DNA of 64,000 bases, from NCBI GenBank assembly GCA_947472795.1, contig CANJBL010000004.1, positions 62,001 to 126,000 on the forward strand. The letters are read 5' to 3'. Source of the DNA: Fidelibacterota bacterium. GTDB taxonomy: Bacteria; Pseudomonadota; Alphaproteobacteria; Rhodospirillales; Rhodospirillaceae. This document shows positions 16,727-24,421 of this stretch, in pieces; positions within the stretch are counted from its first letter, which is position 1, and each line of letters begins with the position of its first letter. The notes under the pieces are model-generated. The model did no database searches. It was not told the origin of the DNA and saw only the letters and a list, made by a program, of their open reading frames with translations. The position numbers and the translations under genes were made by a program.

Positions 16727-17638
16727 ATGAACCGTTTCCGCGCCGATCTTTGTCTTCTGTTGACGGCGGTCATCTGGGGCACGGCGTTCATCGCGCAGAA
16801 AACAGCCAATGCCACCATGGGTCAGGTGTCCTTCGTGGGCGCCAGGTTCGCGCTGTCGGCGCTCATGGTTGCGCCCTTGGCGATACGGGAAGCACGCCGC
16901 TCCACACAGGCCGTCACGCGTCGCGATGTGATCCTGGCGACCCTGCTGGGTCTGGGCCTGTTCACGGGATCGACCTTGCAGCAAATGGCCATGATGACGG
17001 CCAGCGCCACCAACGGCGGGTTCCTCACCGCGCTTTACGTTGTGCTGGTGCCCTTCGCGTCGTGGATCCTTGCCGGCGAACGCATCCGTGGATTTGTGAT
17101 GCTGGCCTGCGTTGTTTCGGTGAGCGGCGCGTGGCTTCTGACGTACACCGGCGAAGCTCACACCTGGCAACAGGGCGACATCCTGCTGGTTGTGGCGGAC
17201 GTGGCTTGGGCTTTCACCATCAGCCTGACCGGACTTTTCCTGCGCCACACCCAGCGCATCTTCTTCCTGGCGTTCACGCAATACGCCATCACAGGCGTTC
17301 TGGGATTGGCAGCGGGATTAGTTCTGGAACCTGCAACATATGAAGGCTGGCAAGCCGCGATGCCTTCGATCCTGTATGCGGGGCTGGTGTCGGGCGGTAT
17401 CGCCTTCACGCTGCAGATCGTGGCGCAACGGCACACACCCGCGCCCGAGGCCGCGCTCATCATGTCGCTGGAGAGTGTATTCGCGGCCATCGCCGGCGCG
17501 ATGTTCCTGGGCGAACGCCTGACAGCGCTGGCGATGGTGGGTTGCGTGCTGATTCTGTGCGGCGTGATGACGGCCGAGATCGGCCCGACGCTGCTCGCGC
17601 GGTTCAAATCCGGTCGAGATCAATCTCGCGCGACATGA
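16727..17638 (+). CDS. EamA/DMT-family membrane transporter
   Basis: A 303-residue inner-membrane protein with about ten hydrophobic segments arranged as two EamA repeats. The first opens with LCLLLTAVIWGTAFIAQ; the second repeat begins around residue 150 and contains APEAALIMSLESVFAAIAG, the usual end signature of the second half. Members export amino acids, nucleobase-like compounds or other metabolites; the substrate is not predictable. The start ATG is 15 bases after purM, so it is probably cotranscribed. Its last 35 bases overlap the 3' end of purN on the opposite strand. Confidence 0.9.
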   Translation: MNRFRADLCLLLTAVIWGTAFIAQKTANATMGQVSFVGARFALSALMVAPLAIREARRSTQAVTRRDVILATLLGLGLFTGSTLQQMAMMTASATNGGFLTALYVVLVPFASWILAGERIRGFVMLACVVSVSGAWLLTYTGEAHTWQQGDILLVVADVAWAFTISLTGLFLRHTQRIFFLAFTQYAITGVLGLAAGLVLEPATYEGWQAAMPSILYAGLVSGGIAFTLQIVAQRHTPAPEAALIMSLESVFAAIAGAMFLGERLTALAMVGCVLILCGVMTAEIGPTLLARFKSGRDQSRAT

Positions 17639-18221
17639 TGCGTTTCAGGACCTGCGGGTAGAGTTCCTGTTCCTTGGCCTGCACGCGCAGGGCCAGCGTG
17701 TCGACTGTATCACCCGGCTCCACTGAGACGCGGGCTTGGGCCACGACGGGCCCATGGTCGTATTCGCCGTCCACGAGATGAATGGTCACGCCGGTTTCGG
17801 CCTCGCCGGCGGCGAGCACAGCCTCGTGGACCTTGTTTCCGTACATGCCCTGACCGCCGAACTTCGGCAGCAAGGCGGGATGGACATTGAGAATGCGGCG
17901 CTGGAAGGAGCCCAAGGTTTCGGGCCCCAGCTTGCGCATGTAACCCGCGAGCACCACAAGATCGGCGCCGTACTGCGCGAGGCTGGCGGCAATGGCAGCG
18001 TCGGCGGCAGCGTCGGAGCCGGCGGTCTTGCCGCTGATATGCAGAGCTGGAAACTTGTTCTCTTTCGCCCACGCCAGCGCGGTGCTGTCACCGTTATTGC
18101 TGATCACCACCACGGGTGAGGCGCGCAGGCGACCATCGCGACACGCCGCGACGATGGCGCGCATATTGGTGCCGGCGTGGGACGCGAGGAAAGCGATGGA
18201 GGGACGCTGCGGCAAAGCCAT
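17604..18221 (-). CDS. purN: Phosphoribosylglycinamide formyltransferase
   Basis: Third step of purine synthesis: transfers formyl from 10-formyl-THF to GAR. The protein has 205 residues. The catalytic triad is visible as Asn and His in RILNVHPALLPKFGG and Asp in the HLVDGEYDHGPVV loop. The usual SNGSN opening is SHAGTN here, and the substrate loop reads GGQGMYGNKVHEAVL, as in the GMYG branch of the family. It ends inside the 3' end of the EamA gene and starts about 20 bases after the ndk stop, so ndk and purN may share a transcript. Confidence 0.94.
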   Translation of the reverse strand: MALPQRPSIAFLASHAGTNMRAIVAACRDGRLRASPVVVISNNGDSTALAWAKENKFPALHISGKTAGSDAAADAAIAASLAQYGADLVVLAGYMRKLGPETLGSFQRRILNVHPALLPKFGGQGMYGNKVHEAVLAAGEAETGVTIHLVDGEYDHGPVVAQARVSVEPGDTVDTLALRVQAKEQELYPQVLKRIMSREIDLDRI

Positions 18222-18243
18222 GAGCGTCCCTCAACCCTTGCTC

Positions 18244-18666
18244 TTAGCCGACCAGTTCGAGGCCGGAGAAGAAGTAGGCGATCTCGATGGCGGCATTTTC
18301 GGCAGAATCCGAACCGTGCGCCGAGTTAGCTTCGATGGATTCCGCGAAGGTCTTGCGGATGGTGCCTTCAGCGGCATTGGCTGGGTTGGTGGCGCCCATG
18401 ATCTCGCGGTTACGGGCAACGGCGTTCTCGCCTTCCAGGACCTGGGCGACGATGGGGCCCGATGTCATGAACTTCACGAGGTCATTGAAGAACGGACGTT
18501 CCTTGTGGACACCGTAAAAGGTTTCAGCCTGGACGCGGGAGAGCTGCATGCGCTTCTGGGCGACGATGCGAAGGCCACCGGCTTCCAGCAAGGCGTTGAT
18601 CTTGCCGGTGAGATTGCGGCGCGTGGCATCGGGCTTGATGATCGAGAAAGTGCGTTCGAGGGCCAT
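18244..18666 (-). CDS. ndk: Nucleoside-diphosphate kinase
   Basis: Equilibrates nucleoside di- and triphosphates through a phospho-histidine. It has 140 residues, the bacterial standard length. The opening is [15 protein letters not shown]; the catalytic NSAHGSDS holds His117, numbered as in E. coli. All expected active-site residues (Lys11, Tyr51, Arg and Asn near 85-115) are present. It lies upstream of purN and about 200 bases downstream of holC, with palindromic repeats in between. Confidence 0.97.
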   Translation of the reverse strand: MALERTFSIIKPDATRRNLTGKINALLEAGGLRIVAQKRMQLSRVQAETFYGVHKERPFFNDLVKFMTSGPIVAQVLEGENAVARNREIMGATNPANAAEGTIRKTFAESIEANSAHGSDSAENAAIEIAYFFSGLELVG

Positions 18667-18761
18667 ATGAAACCTATGTCTTTTGTATTGTTTTTGACGG
18701 GGAAACCGGCGGGGTTATAGACAAGGCGCAGCCATCACGCAACCTGCACCACATCTATACC

Positions 18762-18795
18762 GTCATCCTGGGGCTTGACCCCAGGATCCAGGGTT
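18762..18795. repeat. CCTGGG-type palindrome in the holC-ndk gap (outer element)
   Basis: ATCCTGGGG-cttga-CCCCAGGAT followed by CCAGGGTT. It is the same class as the palindromes that follow both GIY-YIG genes (1811-1889 and 5161-5198), in the orientation of the second one. Confidence 0.7.
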
Positions 18796-18832
18796 TTCGC
18801 GCACCTTTGGTCATGTCGAACAATCGACTTTG

Positions 18833-18867
18833 TAACCCTGGGCCCTGGCAATAAATGCCAGGGCGAC
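18833..18867. repeat. CCTGGG-type palindrome in the holC-ndk gap (inner element)
   Basis: AACCCTGGG then CCCTGGCA-ataaa-TGCCAGGG and CGAC, a diverged copy of the element that precedes both GIY-YIG genes. With the palindrome at 18762-18795 it forms the same pair, in the same order as cassette 2, but with only about 37 bases between them and no gene. Confidence 0.7.
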
Positions 18868-18873
18868 CACGAG

Positions 18874-19320
18874 TTAACCCCCCTGCTCTTTCCAGCCGGT
18901 TTCGGTCTGCTGCCAGTAGTGCATTTCGTGGCCCGCGGCCTTGGCGGTTGACCAACGCTGGCGGGCGGCGGCGAGGGCCTCATCACTGTTGCCGTCGAAG
19001 AGATCGAGGCAACGGTCGAAGGCCGCCATTCCCGTAGATTGCATGCCGTCGGTCAGGACCAGAAGCTTGGCGCTGTTGGGGTTCTCATCGTGGTCCGTGA
19101 GCCATACCGGCTGATCGGGGGCAAAGCCGTCTTTCACTGAACCATGGGGCAGCCAGCTGTCGGGATCGAAGGTCCAGAGATGGTTGGCGAGCGCTTCGAT
19201 GCGTTCCTCGGACGCGGCCATGACCACGGCACGCAGACCACTTTGCAGCGCGCGGTCCAGGAGCTGCGGCAGCGCCCGTTCCACGCTGGAAGATTGCAGA
19301 TGGTAAAAATCGACGCGCAT
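18874..19320 (-). CDS. holC: DNA polymerase III chi subunit
   Basis: A 148-residue clamp-loader accessory protein that bridges the loader to single-strand-binding protein. It opens with RVDFYHLQSSSVERALPQLL and keeps the conserved SWLPHGS segment and the DQPVWLTDHDENPNSAKLLV stretch (Trp and Asn residues of the SSB site). The length matches E. coli HolC (147). In many proteobacteria it follows pepA; here it follows the degP-like gene on the opposite side with no pepA in the window. Confidence 0.9.
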   Translation of the reverse strand: MRVDFYHLQSSSVERALPQLLDRALQSGLRAVVMAASEERIEALANHLWTFDPDSWLPHGSVKDGFAPDQPVWLTDHDENPNSAKLLVLTDGMQSTGMAAFDRCLDLFDGNSDEALAAARQRWSTAKAAGHEMHYWQQTETGWKEQGG

Positions 19321-19349
19321 AAAAGAACCAGACAGATTAAATGGGCCGA

Positions 19350-20813
19350 TTACCCGGCCATTTTCACCGCGACGTAGCGGATACCGCCGCTGCTTGTCAC
19401 GCGCAGCAACACTGTGGCCTTAGAGCCCTGCTTGGCTTTGCTGAGTGCGGCATCTGCATCGGCCACATTCTCGATGTGGACCTGCTGCACTTCGTCGATG
19501 ACGTCGCCAGGGCGCAAGCCCTTGAGCGCGGAATCGGATAGCTCATCGACTTCCACGACCACAAGCCCACGCACGTTGGTGGGGATCGTATATTTCTCGC
19601 GGGTGCTGTCGCTGATCTCGACGACGGTGACGCCGATGTCTTTCAGCTGCGTCTTCTTCACGAGATCTTTGGTGGGCGGAGGGCTGCCGAGGCTGGCCAC
19701 GGCTTTCTCGTTCTCGTCGCGCAATTCGGCGACTTTCAGTTTGACGGTCTTCTGCTGACCGGCGCGCCATACCACCACATCGACAGTCTTATCGATGGCG
19801 GTCTCGGCGACGACGCGTGGCAGTTCTGACATCTTGTCGATGGGCTTGCCGTCGAAGTTGAGGATGACGTCGCTAGACGCAATACCCGACGCCACGGCGG
19901 GGCCGTTGTCGGTGACGCGGCTGACCAATGCACCGCGCGCCTTGTTGAGGCCGAGGCTTTGGGCGATCTCTTCGGTGACACTCTGGATCTGCACGCCGAT
20001 CCAGCCGCGGCGCGTGCGGCCGAACTTGCGGATGTCCTCAAGGACGGGACGCACAAGATTGGCCGAGGAGGCAAAGCCGATGCCAACGCTGCCGCCCGAG
20101 GGCGAGAAGATGGCAGTATTCACGCCGATGACCTGACCATCCATGTTGAACAGCGGCCCACCGGAGTTACCGCGATTGATGGAAGCGTCGGTTTGGATGA
20201 AGTCGTCGTACTGACCGGCTTTGATATCGCGCGAACGTGCCGAAATGATGCCGGCGGTGACCGTGCCCGAAAGGCCGAAAGGATTGCCGATGGCCAGCAC
20301 CCAATCGCCGACACGGGACTGGTTGGAATTGCCCCAGCTGACGGTGGGAAGATCTTTCTTGGCCTCGACCTTGAGCAAGGCGATATCGACCTTCTCGTCG
20401 CGGCCCACGAGCTTGGCTTCCAGCACTGTGTCGTCTTCCAGGATCACGGAAATCTGGTCGGCATCCTCGATGACGTGGTTGTTCGTGACGATGTAGCCGG
20501 TCTTGTCGATGATGAACCCAGAGCCGAGCGAGGTCTGACGCTGACGCGGCGCGTTGTTGCGGCGCTGGCCGTCAGGAGGTGGAGCGTTGGGCTCGCCCTT
20601 GCGGGGCTGGAGCTGATCGGGGAAGAACTGGTCCCACGGGATGTCGTCGGTCTTCTTGCGCTCGACGGCTTGCGTGGTGGAGATGTTCACCACGGCTGGG
20701 CTGAGTTTCTCGGCCAGGTCGGCGAAATTCTCCGGGGCGCCACGAGCAAACGCAGGCAAGGCAACGAAAGCGGACAGCACGGCCGCCGCACCGATACGAA
20801 CCAATGATTTCAA
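19350..20813 (-). CDS. Periplasmic serine endoprotease of the Do (DegP/DegQ) family
   Basis: A 487-residue envelope quality-control protease and chaperone. Signal peptide 1-24 (ending LPAFARG). The trypsin-like domain has the catalytic triad His113 (TNNHVIED), Asp143 (KVDIALLK) and Ser217 (NRGNSGGPLF). Two PDZ domains follow, the first with RRGWIGVQIQSV, the second from about residue 385. The start codon is TTG at 20813, with GGGGAGAG just before it; no in-frame ATG gives the signal peptide. It is downstream of hflK-hflC on the same strand, the usual alphaproteobacterial arrangement. I do not choose between DegP and DegQ. Confidence 0.94.
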   Translation of the reverse strand: MKSLVRIGAAAVLSAFVALPAFARGAPENFADLAEKLSPAVVNISTTQAVERKKTDDIPWDQFFPDQLQPRKGEPNAPPPDGQRRNNAPRQRQTSLGSGFIIDKTGYIVTNNHVIEDADQISVILEDDTVLEAKLVGRDEKVDIALLKVEAKKDLPTVSWGNSNQSRVGDWVLAIGNPFGLSGTVTAGIISARSRDIKAGQYDDFIQTDASINRGNSGGPLFNMDGQVIGVNTAIFSPSGGSVGIGFASSANLVRPVLEDIRKFGRTRRGWIGVQIQSVTEEIAQSLGLNKARGALVSRVTDNGPAVASGIASSDVILNFDGKPIDKMSELPRVVAETAIDKTVDVVVWRAGQQKTVKLKVAELRDENEKAVASLGSPPPTKDLVKKTQLKDIGVTVVEISDSTREKYTIPTNVRGLVVVEVDELSDSALKGLRPGDVIDEVQQVHIENVADADAALSKAKQGSKATVLLRVTSSGGIRYVAVKMAG

Positions 20814-20983
20814 GACTAAGCTCTCCCCGCGGGAAGCGTGCCCCCAATGACACTATCGGGGGGAAAAATCGGCACGGTTCCATGACACCCATATGTCATG
20901 ATTCATGCCGGAAACATGCCCGTGCGGCAAGAACGGGCTCATGAGACTTCCGTCATGTAACAGCGTAAACGCCGGACGCCGGC

Positions 20984-21844
20984 TTACTTGCCGCCCCTAT
21001 TGAAATACTTGAAGAATTCGGAGTCTGGGGACAGCACCATGGTAGAGCCATCGCCAAGAGCGGCCCTGTAAGCCTCCATGGCGCGGAAGAAGCTATAGAA
21101 CTCGGCGTCCTTGCCCTGGGCCGCATTCAGGATTTTCCGGCTTTCCGCCTCACCTTCGCCCAAGAGGGTCTGAGATTGTTTCTCGCCCTCAGCGAGGATC
21201 ACGGTGCGTTCACGGTCAGCATCGGCTTCGATGCGGGACTTCTGCTCCTGGCCACGACCACGGAAGTCGGCGGCTTCGGCCATACGGTCGGAGCGCATGC
21301 GGTTGTAAGTGGCCTGCGTGGTATCGGCGGTCAGCTCGGTGCGCCCGATACGGACCTCGACCACCTTGATACCAAATTCCTCGGCGCGGCGGCTGACGGC
21401 CTTCGTGATCTCATCCATCACGGACTGGCGCTTGTCGCCGAGCAGGTCCGAGAGATCGGCACGGCCGAGGGCGTCGCGCACACTGCCGTTCAGGATATTG
21501 GCGAAGCGGTCGCGGAAGGCGGTTTCCGTGAGCACCGTCTGATAGAACTTCAGAGGATCGACGATCTTATAACGCGCGAAGGAATCGACGTTGATGCGGC
21601 GCTGATCGACCAGCGACATATCCTGCCCTTGCGGATCGAGATCGAGGATGCGGGAGTCGTAGTAGTACACGTCCTGCACCAGCGGCACTTTAAAGTGCAG
21701 ACCGGGTTGAGCGATGACGCGCTTGGGCTCGCCGAACTGCAGCACTAATGCTTGTTGGGTCTGATGCACGGTGAACAGCGCGCCCGAGGCGACTAGCAGA
21801 ACAGCGAGAACGCCGATAACGGCGGCAATGATACGCGGGTTCAT
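20984..21844 (-). CDS. hflC: HflC, regulator of FtsH protease
   Basis: A 286-residue SPFH/band-7 membrane protein, anchored by one N-terminal helix (residues 4-25), with the rest in the periplasm. With HflK it forms a cage around FtsH and limits its proteolysis of membrane proteins. The SPFH domain contains QALVLQFGEPKRVI and the coiled C-terminal part has RSDRMAEAADFRGRGQ, both characteristic. Its ATG overlaps the stop of hflK by four bases (ATGA), so translation is coupled. Confidence 0.94.
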   Translation of the reverse strand: MNPRIIAAVIGVLAVLLVASGALFTVHQTQQALVLQFGEPKRVIAQPGLHFKVPLVQDVYYYDSRILDLDPQGQDMSLVDQRRINVDSFARYKIVDPLKFYQTVLTETAFRDRFANILNGSVRDALGRADLSDLLGDKRQSVMDEITKAVSRRAEEFGIKVVEVRIGRTELTADTTQATYNRMRSDRMAEAADFRGRGQEQKSRIEADADRERTVILAEGEKQSQTLLGEGEAESRKILNAAQGKDAEFYSFFRAMEAYRAALGDGSTMVLSPDSEFFKYFNRGGK

Positions 21845-22962
21845 GGGCTTGCACTCCCCGGAGCAGTTTGTATCTGCACCTGCGGCGCCTTACGGCCGAT
21901 TTCCGGCAGCGGCAGATAAGGGATGACGCCCGAGCCCTTGGACTTCTCGTCGATGATGATCTTCTGAGACTTGCTCAAAATCTCTTGCATAGTCTCGATA
22001 TACATCCGGCGCGTGGTGATGTCCTTGTTGGCGGCATAGGTTTGATAGAAGGCTGTGAAACGCGCGGCTTGACCTTCGGCTTCTTTCACCAGCTTTTCTT
22101 TTTCGGCGGTGGCATTCTGCACGAGGCGTGCCGCGTCACCCTTGGCGCGGGGCACGATGTCGTTGCGGTAAGCGAGCGCTTCATTACGTAGACGCTCCTC
22201 ATCCTGCTTGGCGCGCTGCACGTCGTTGAAGGCATCGATGACTTCCTTCGGCGGATCGGCCTTCTGGATGCGCATGTCGAGGATGGTCACGCCGGCGTTG
22301 TAATTGTCCATGATGCTTTGCAGCAAGTCACGAGACTGCTGGGCGATGAGATCGCGCTGATTGGTCATGACGGCCTGCAGCGGGTTGCGGCCCACGACTT
22401 CGCGCAGGGCGCTTTCGGCAGCGGCCTTTACGGTCGCTTCAGGATCGCGCATGTTGAAGAGGAAGTTGCCCGCCTCGCGGATGCGCCACTGCACGACGAA
22501 CTGGATGTCGGCGATGTTCTGGTCGCCGGCGAGCACGTGGCTCTCCTGCGGAACTTCGCGGATGTTGTTGCCCGACCCACGGAAGCCGACGGTGACCTGA
22601 TTGGTCTGCGTGACCTTGGGACGGATGACTTCACCCACCGGCGCCGGGAACCAATAGTTCAGACCGGGCTGGGTGGTTTTGACGTACTTGCCGAACAGAA
22701 GCTCGACGCCCTGCTCATCGGGCTGCACGCGGTAGAAGCCGCTGACACCCCAGAATGCAAGGATGATAGCCGCGACGATCCACAGGCCCTTCAGGCTACC
22801 GAAGCCGCCGGGCATGATGCGCCGCAAGCGGTCCTGGCTGCGTCTCAGGATTTCTTCAAGGTCGGGCTGGGAATTGCCGCCACGATCACGGCCACCCCAA
22901 TTGCCGCCGCCGCCGCTGCCGCCGCCCCCCCAGGGGCCGCCGCCTTGTTGTTTGTAAAACAA
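21841..22962 (-). CDS. hflK: HflK, regulator of FtsH protease
   Basis: Partner of HflC, 373 residues. The first 30 residues are Gly-rich and disordered (runs of GGGGSGGGG, GGRDRGG), then comes one membrane helix near residue 63 (GLWIVAAIILAFWGVSGFY) and a SPFH domain opening with VQPDEQGVELLFGKYV. The start is a TTG at 22962 with GAAGGA about nine bases upstream; no ATG or GTG is available in frame near it. It is the first gene of hflK-hflC-degP-like. It is divergent from mrp. Confidence 0.93.
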   Translation of the reverse strand: MFYKQQGGGPWGGGGSGGGGNWGGRDRGGNSQPDLEEILRRSQDRLRRIMPGGFGSLKGLWIVAAIILAFWGVSGFYRVQPDEQGVELLFGKYVKTTQPGLNYWFPAPVGEVIRPKVTQTNQVTVGFRGSGNNIREVPQESHVLAGDQNIADIQFVVQWRIREAGNFLFNMRDPEATVKAAAESALREVVGRNPLQAVMTNQRDLIAQQSRDLLQSIMDNYNAGVTILDMRIQKADPPKEVIDAFNDVQRAKQDEERLRNEALAYRNDIVPRAKGDAARLVQNATAEKEKLVKEAEGQAARFTAFYQTYAANKDITTRRMYIETMQEILSKSQKIIIDEKSKGSGVIPYLPLPEIGRKAPQVQIQTAPGSASP

Positions 22963-23134
22963 TGGATTAATCCTTCGTCGAGACCGGGGTCGTTCACGTG
23001 AAAGTGCTGGTTGCGGTTATAGGGCAACCCCGCCCACCCCGCAATGTCGGGGCCCGTTCAGAGATATCAAGAGGCTGTTACGAAGCCTTTTTTCGGGTTC
23101 GGCCCGGCGAAAGAGAACTCCAAGGAAAAGCATC

Positions 23135-24241
23135 ATGGCGCCCAGCACCATCCACATCACTGCCGAACAGATCCTGACGGCACTGCGGGGTGTCGATTCC
23201 GGCACCGGCGGGATCGACATTGTGACGCGGGGCTGGGTGAAGGACGTCGTGATCAGGGACGGCCATGTGACCTTTGCTCTGGAAGTACCCGCCAAGGACG
23301 GTCCGCGCCTGGAGCCGGTGCGCAAGGCGGCGGAAACCGCTGCTCATACCCTGCCCGGCGTGCTCACGGTGACGGCCGTGCTGACGGCGGAAGCGCTGAA
23401 GGCCGCACCGCAGGCGCGCGCGCCACAAGGACGCGAGCAGATCGCACTGCCGGGCGTGAAGCACATTGTCGCAGTCGCGTCGGGCAAAGGCGGTGTCGGC
23501 AAATCCACCATGGCGGCGAACCTTGCCGTGGCGTTGGCGAAACAAGGCCACAAGGTGGCGATGTTCGATGCCGATATCTTCGGACCATCACAGCCGAGAA
23601 TGATGGGACTCGCGGGCCGCAAGCCCGAGAGCGACGGCAAACGGCTGACACCGCTGGAAAACCACGGCGTCAAAGTCATGTCCATCGGCTTCATGATCGC
23701 CGAAGACAACCCGATTGTCTGGCGCGGCCCCATGGTGATGGGTGCACTGGAACAGATGCTGCGCGATGTCGCATGGGGAGAGTTGGACGTGATGGTGGTC
23801 GATATGCCGCCGGGCACGGGTGATACGCAGCTCACCATGTCGCAGCGCGTGCCATTGGCTGGCGCGGTCATCGTTTCCACGCCGCAGGACATCGCGCTCT
23901 TGGATGCACGCAAGGGCCTCAACATGTTCCGCAAGGTGGAAGTGCCCATTCTCGGCATCGTCGAGAACATGAGCTATTACGTTTGCCCGAAATGCGGAAA
24001 CCGCGACGACATCTTTAGCCACGGCGGCGCGCATCGCACCGCCGATGAACTGGGCGCGGACTTCCTGGGCGAGATTCCGCTCGATCTCAAGATTCGCCTC
24101 GCGTCTGACGGCGGAACACCCATTGTCGCGAGTGAACCCGACGGTGCGCATGCGCAAGCCTACTTGGCGATTGCTGAAAAGGTTTGGCACAAGCTGAACG
24201 CGAAAAAGCGCGCAGCGCCCAGTATTTCCATGGGTATTTGA
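23135..24241 (+). CDS. mrp: Mrp/NBP35-type iron-sulfur carrier ATPase
   Basis: A 368-residue P-loop NTPase (ApbC/Mrp) that carries Fe-S clusters to target proteins. An N-terminal MIP18-like domain (about 1-90, TRGWVKDVVIRDGHV) precedes the ATPase domain. The deviant Walker A is ASGKGGVGKSTMAANLA; a VVDMPPGTGD switch follows; the cluster-binding CPKC is at residues 284-287. AAGGAA precedes the ATG. The last bases with the stop codon are repeated in tandem just downstream. Confidence 0.95.
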   Translation: MAPSTIHITAEQILTALRGVDSGTGGIDIVTRGWVKDVVIRDGHVTFALEVPAKDGPRLEPVRKAAETAAHTLPGVLTVTAVLTAEALKAAPQARAPQGREQIALPGVKHIVAVASGKGGVGKSTMAANLAVALAKQGHKVAMFDADIFGPSQPRMMGLAGRKPESDGKRLTPLENHGVKVMSIGFMIAEDNPIVWRGPMVMGALEQMLRDVAWGELDVMVVDMPPGTGDTQLTMSQRVPLAGAVIVSTPQDIALLDARKGLNMFRKVEVPILGIVENMSYYVCPKCGNRDDIFSHGGAHRTADELGADFLGEIPLDLKIRLASDGGTPIVASEPDGAHAQAYLAIAEKVWHKLNAKKRAAPSISMGI

Positions 24242-24252
24242 GTGGTATTTGA
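24233..24252 (+). repeat. 11-bp tandem duplication over the stop codon of mrp
   Basis: GGTATTTGA (with the TGA stop) at 24233-24241 is repeated exactly at 24244-24252. The second TGA is out of frame. It belongs to the stop-codon duplication pattern seen at five genes. Confidence 0.85.
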
Positions 24253-24257
24253 TACGC

Positions 24258-24280
24258 CGTCAAATTGCTTTTTGCGCGCT
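24258..24280 (+). promoter_or_regulatory. Motif shared by the upstream regions of the two protease genes, copy 1
   Basis: CGTCAAATTGCTTTTTGCGCGCT, matching 20 of 23 bases in the element at 26570-26592. It lies about 140 bases before the first protease start. The shared upstream sequence means that the duplicated unit included control DNA, or that both genes share a regulator. Confidence 0.5.
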
Positions 24281-24421
24281 TCACCTCTTACAAAAATGTA
24301 AAAGCGGCCTGCCACAAAGCAGGAGTACACCCAAACAATCTCACTCGGCTCGTCGACGCAAATTGCTTGCGGGGGACACTATCCGACGAGCGAGCGAGCG
24401 TTTTGATTGGGGGCTTTATCT

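Noticed and set aside
15740-17281. 513-codon minus-strand frame opposite purM and the EamA gene
   Set aside because: Spans two well-supported genes on the other strand and resembles no family.
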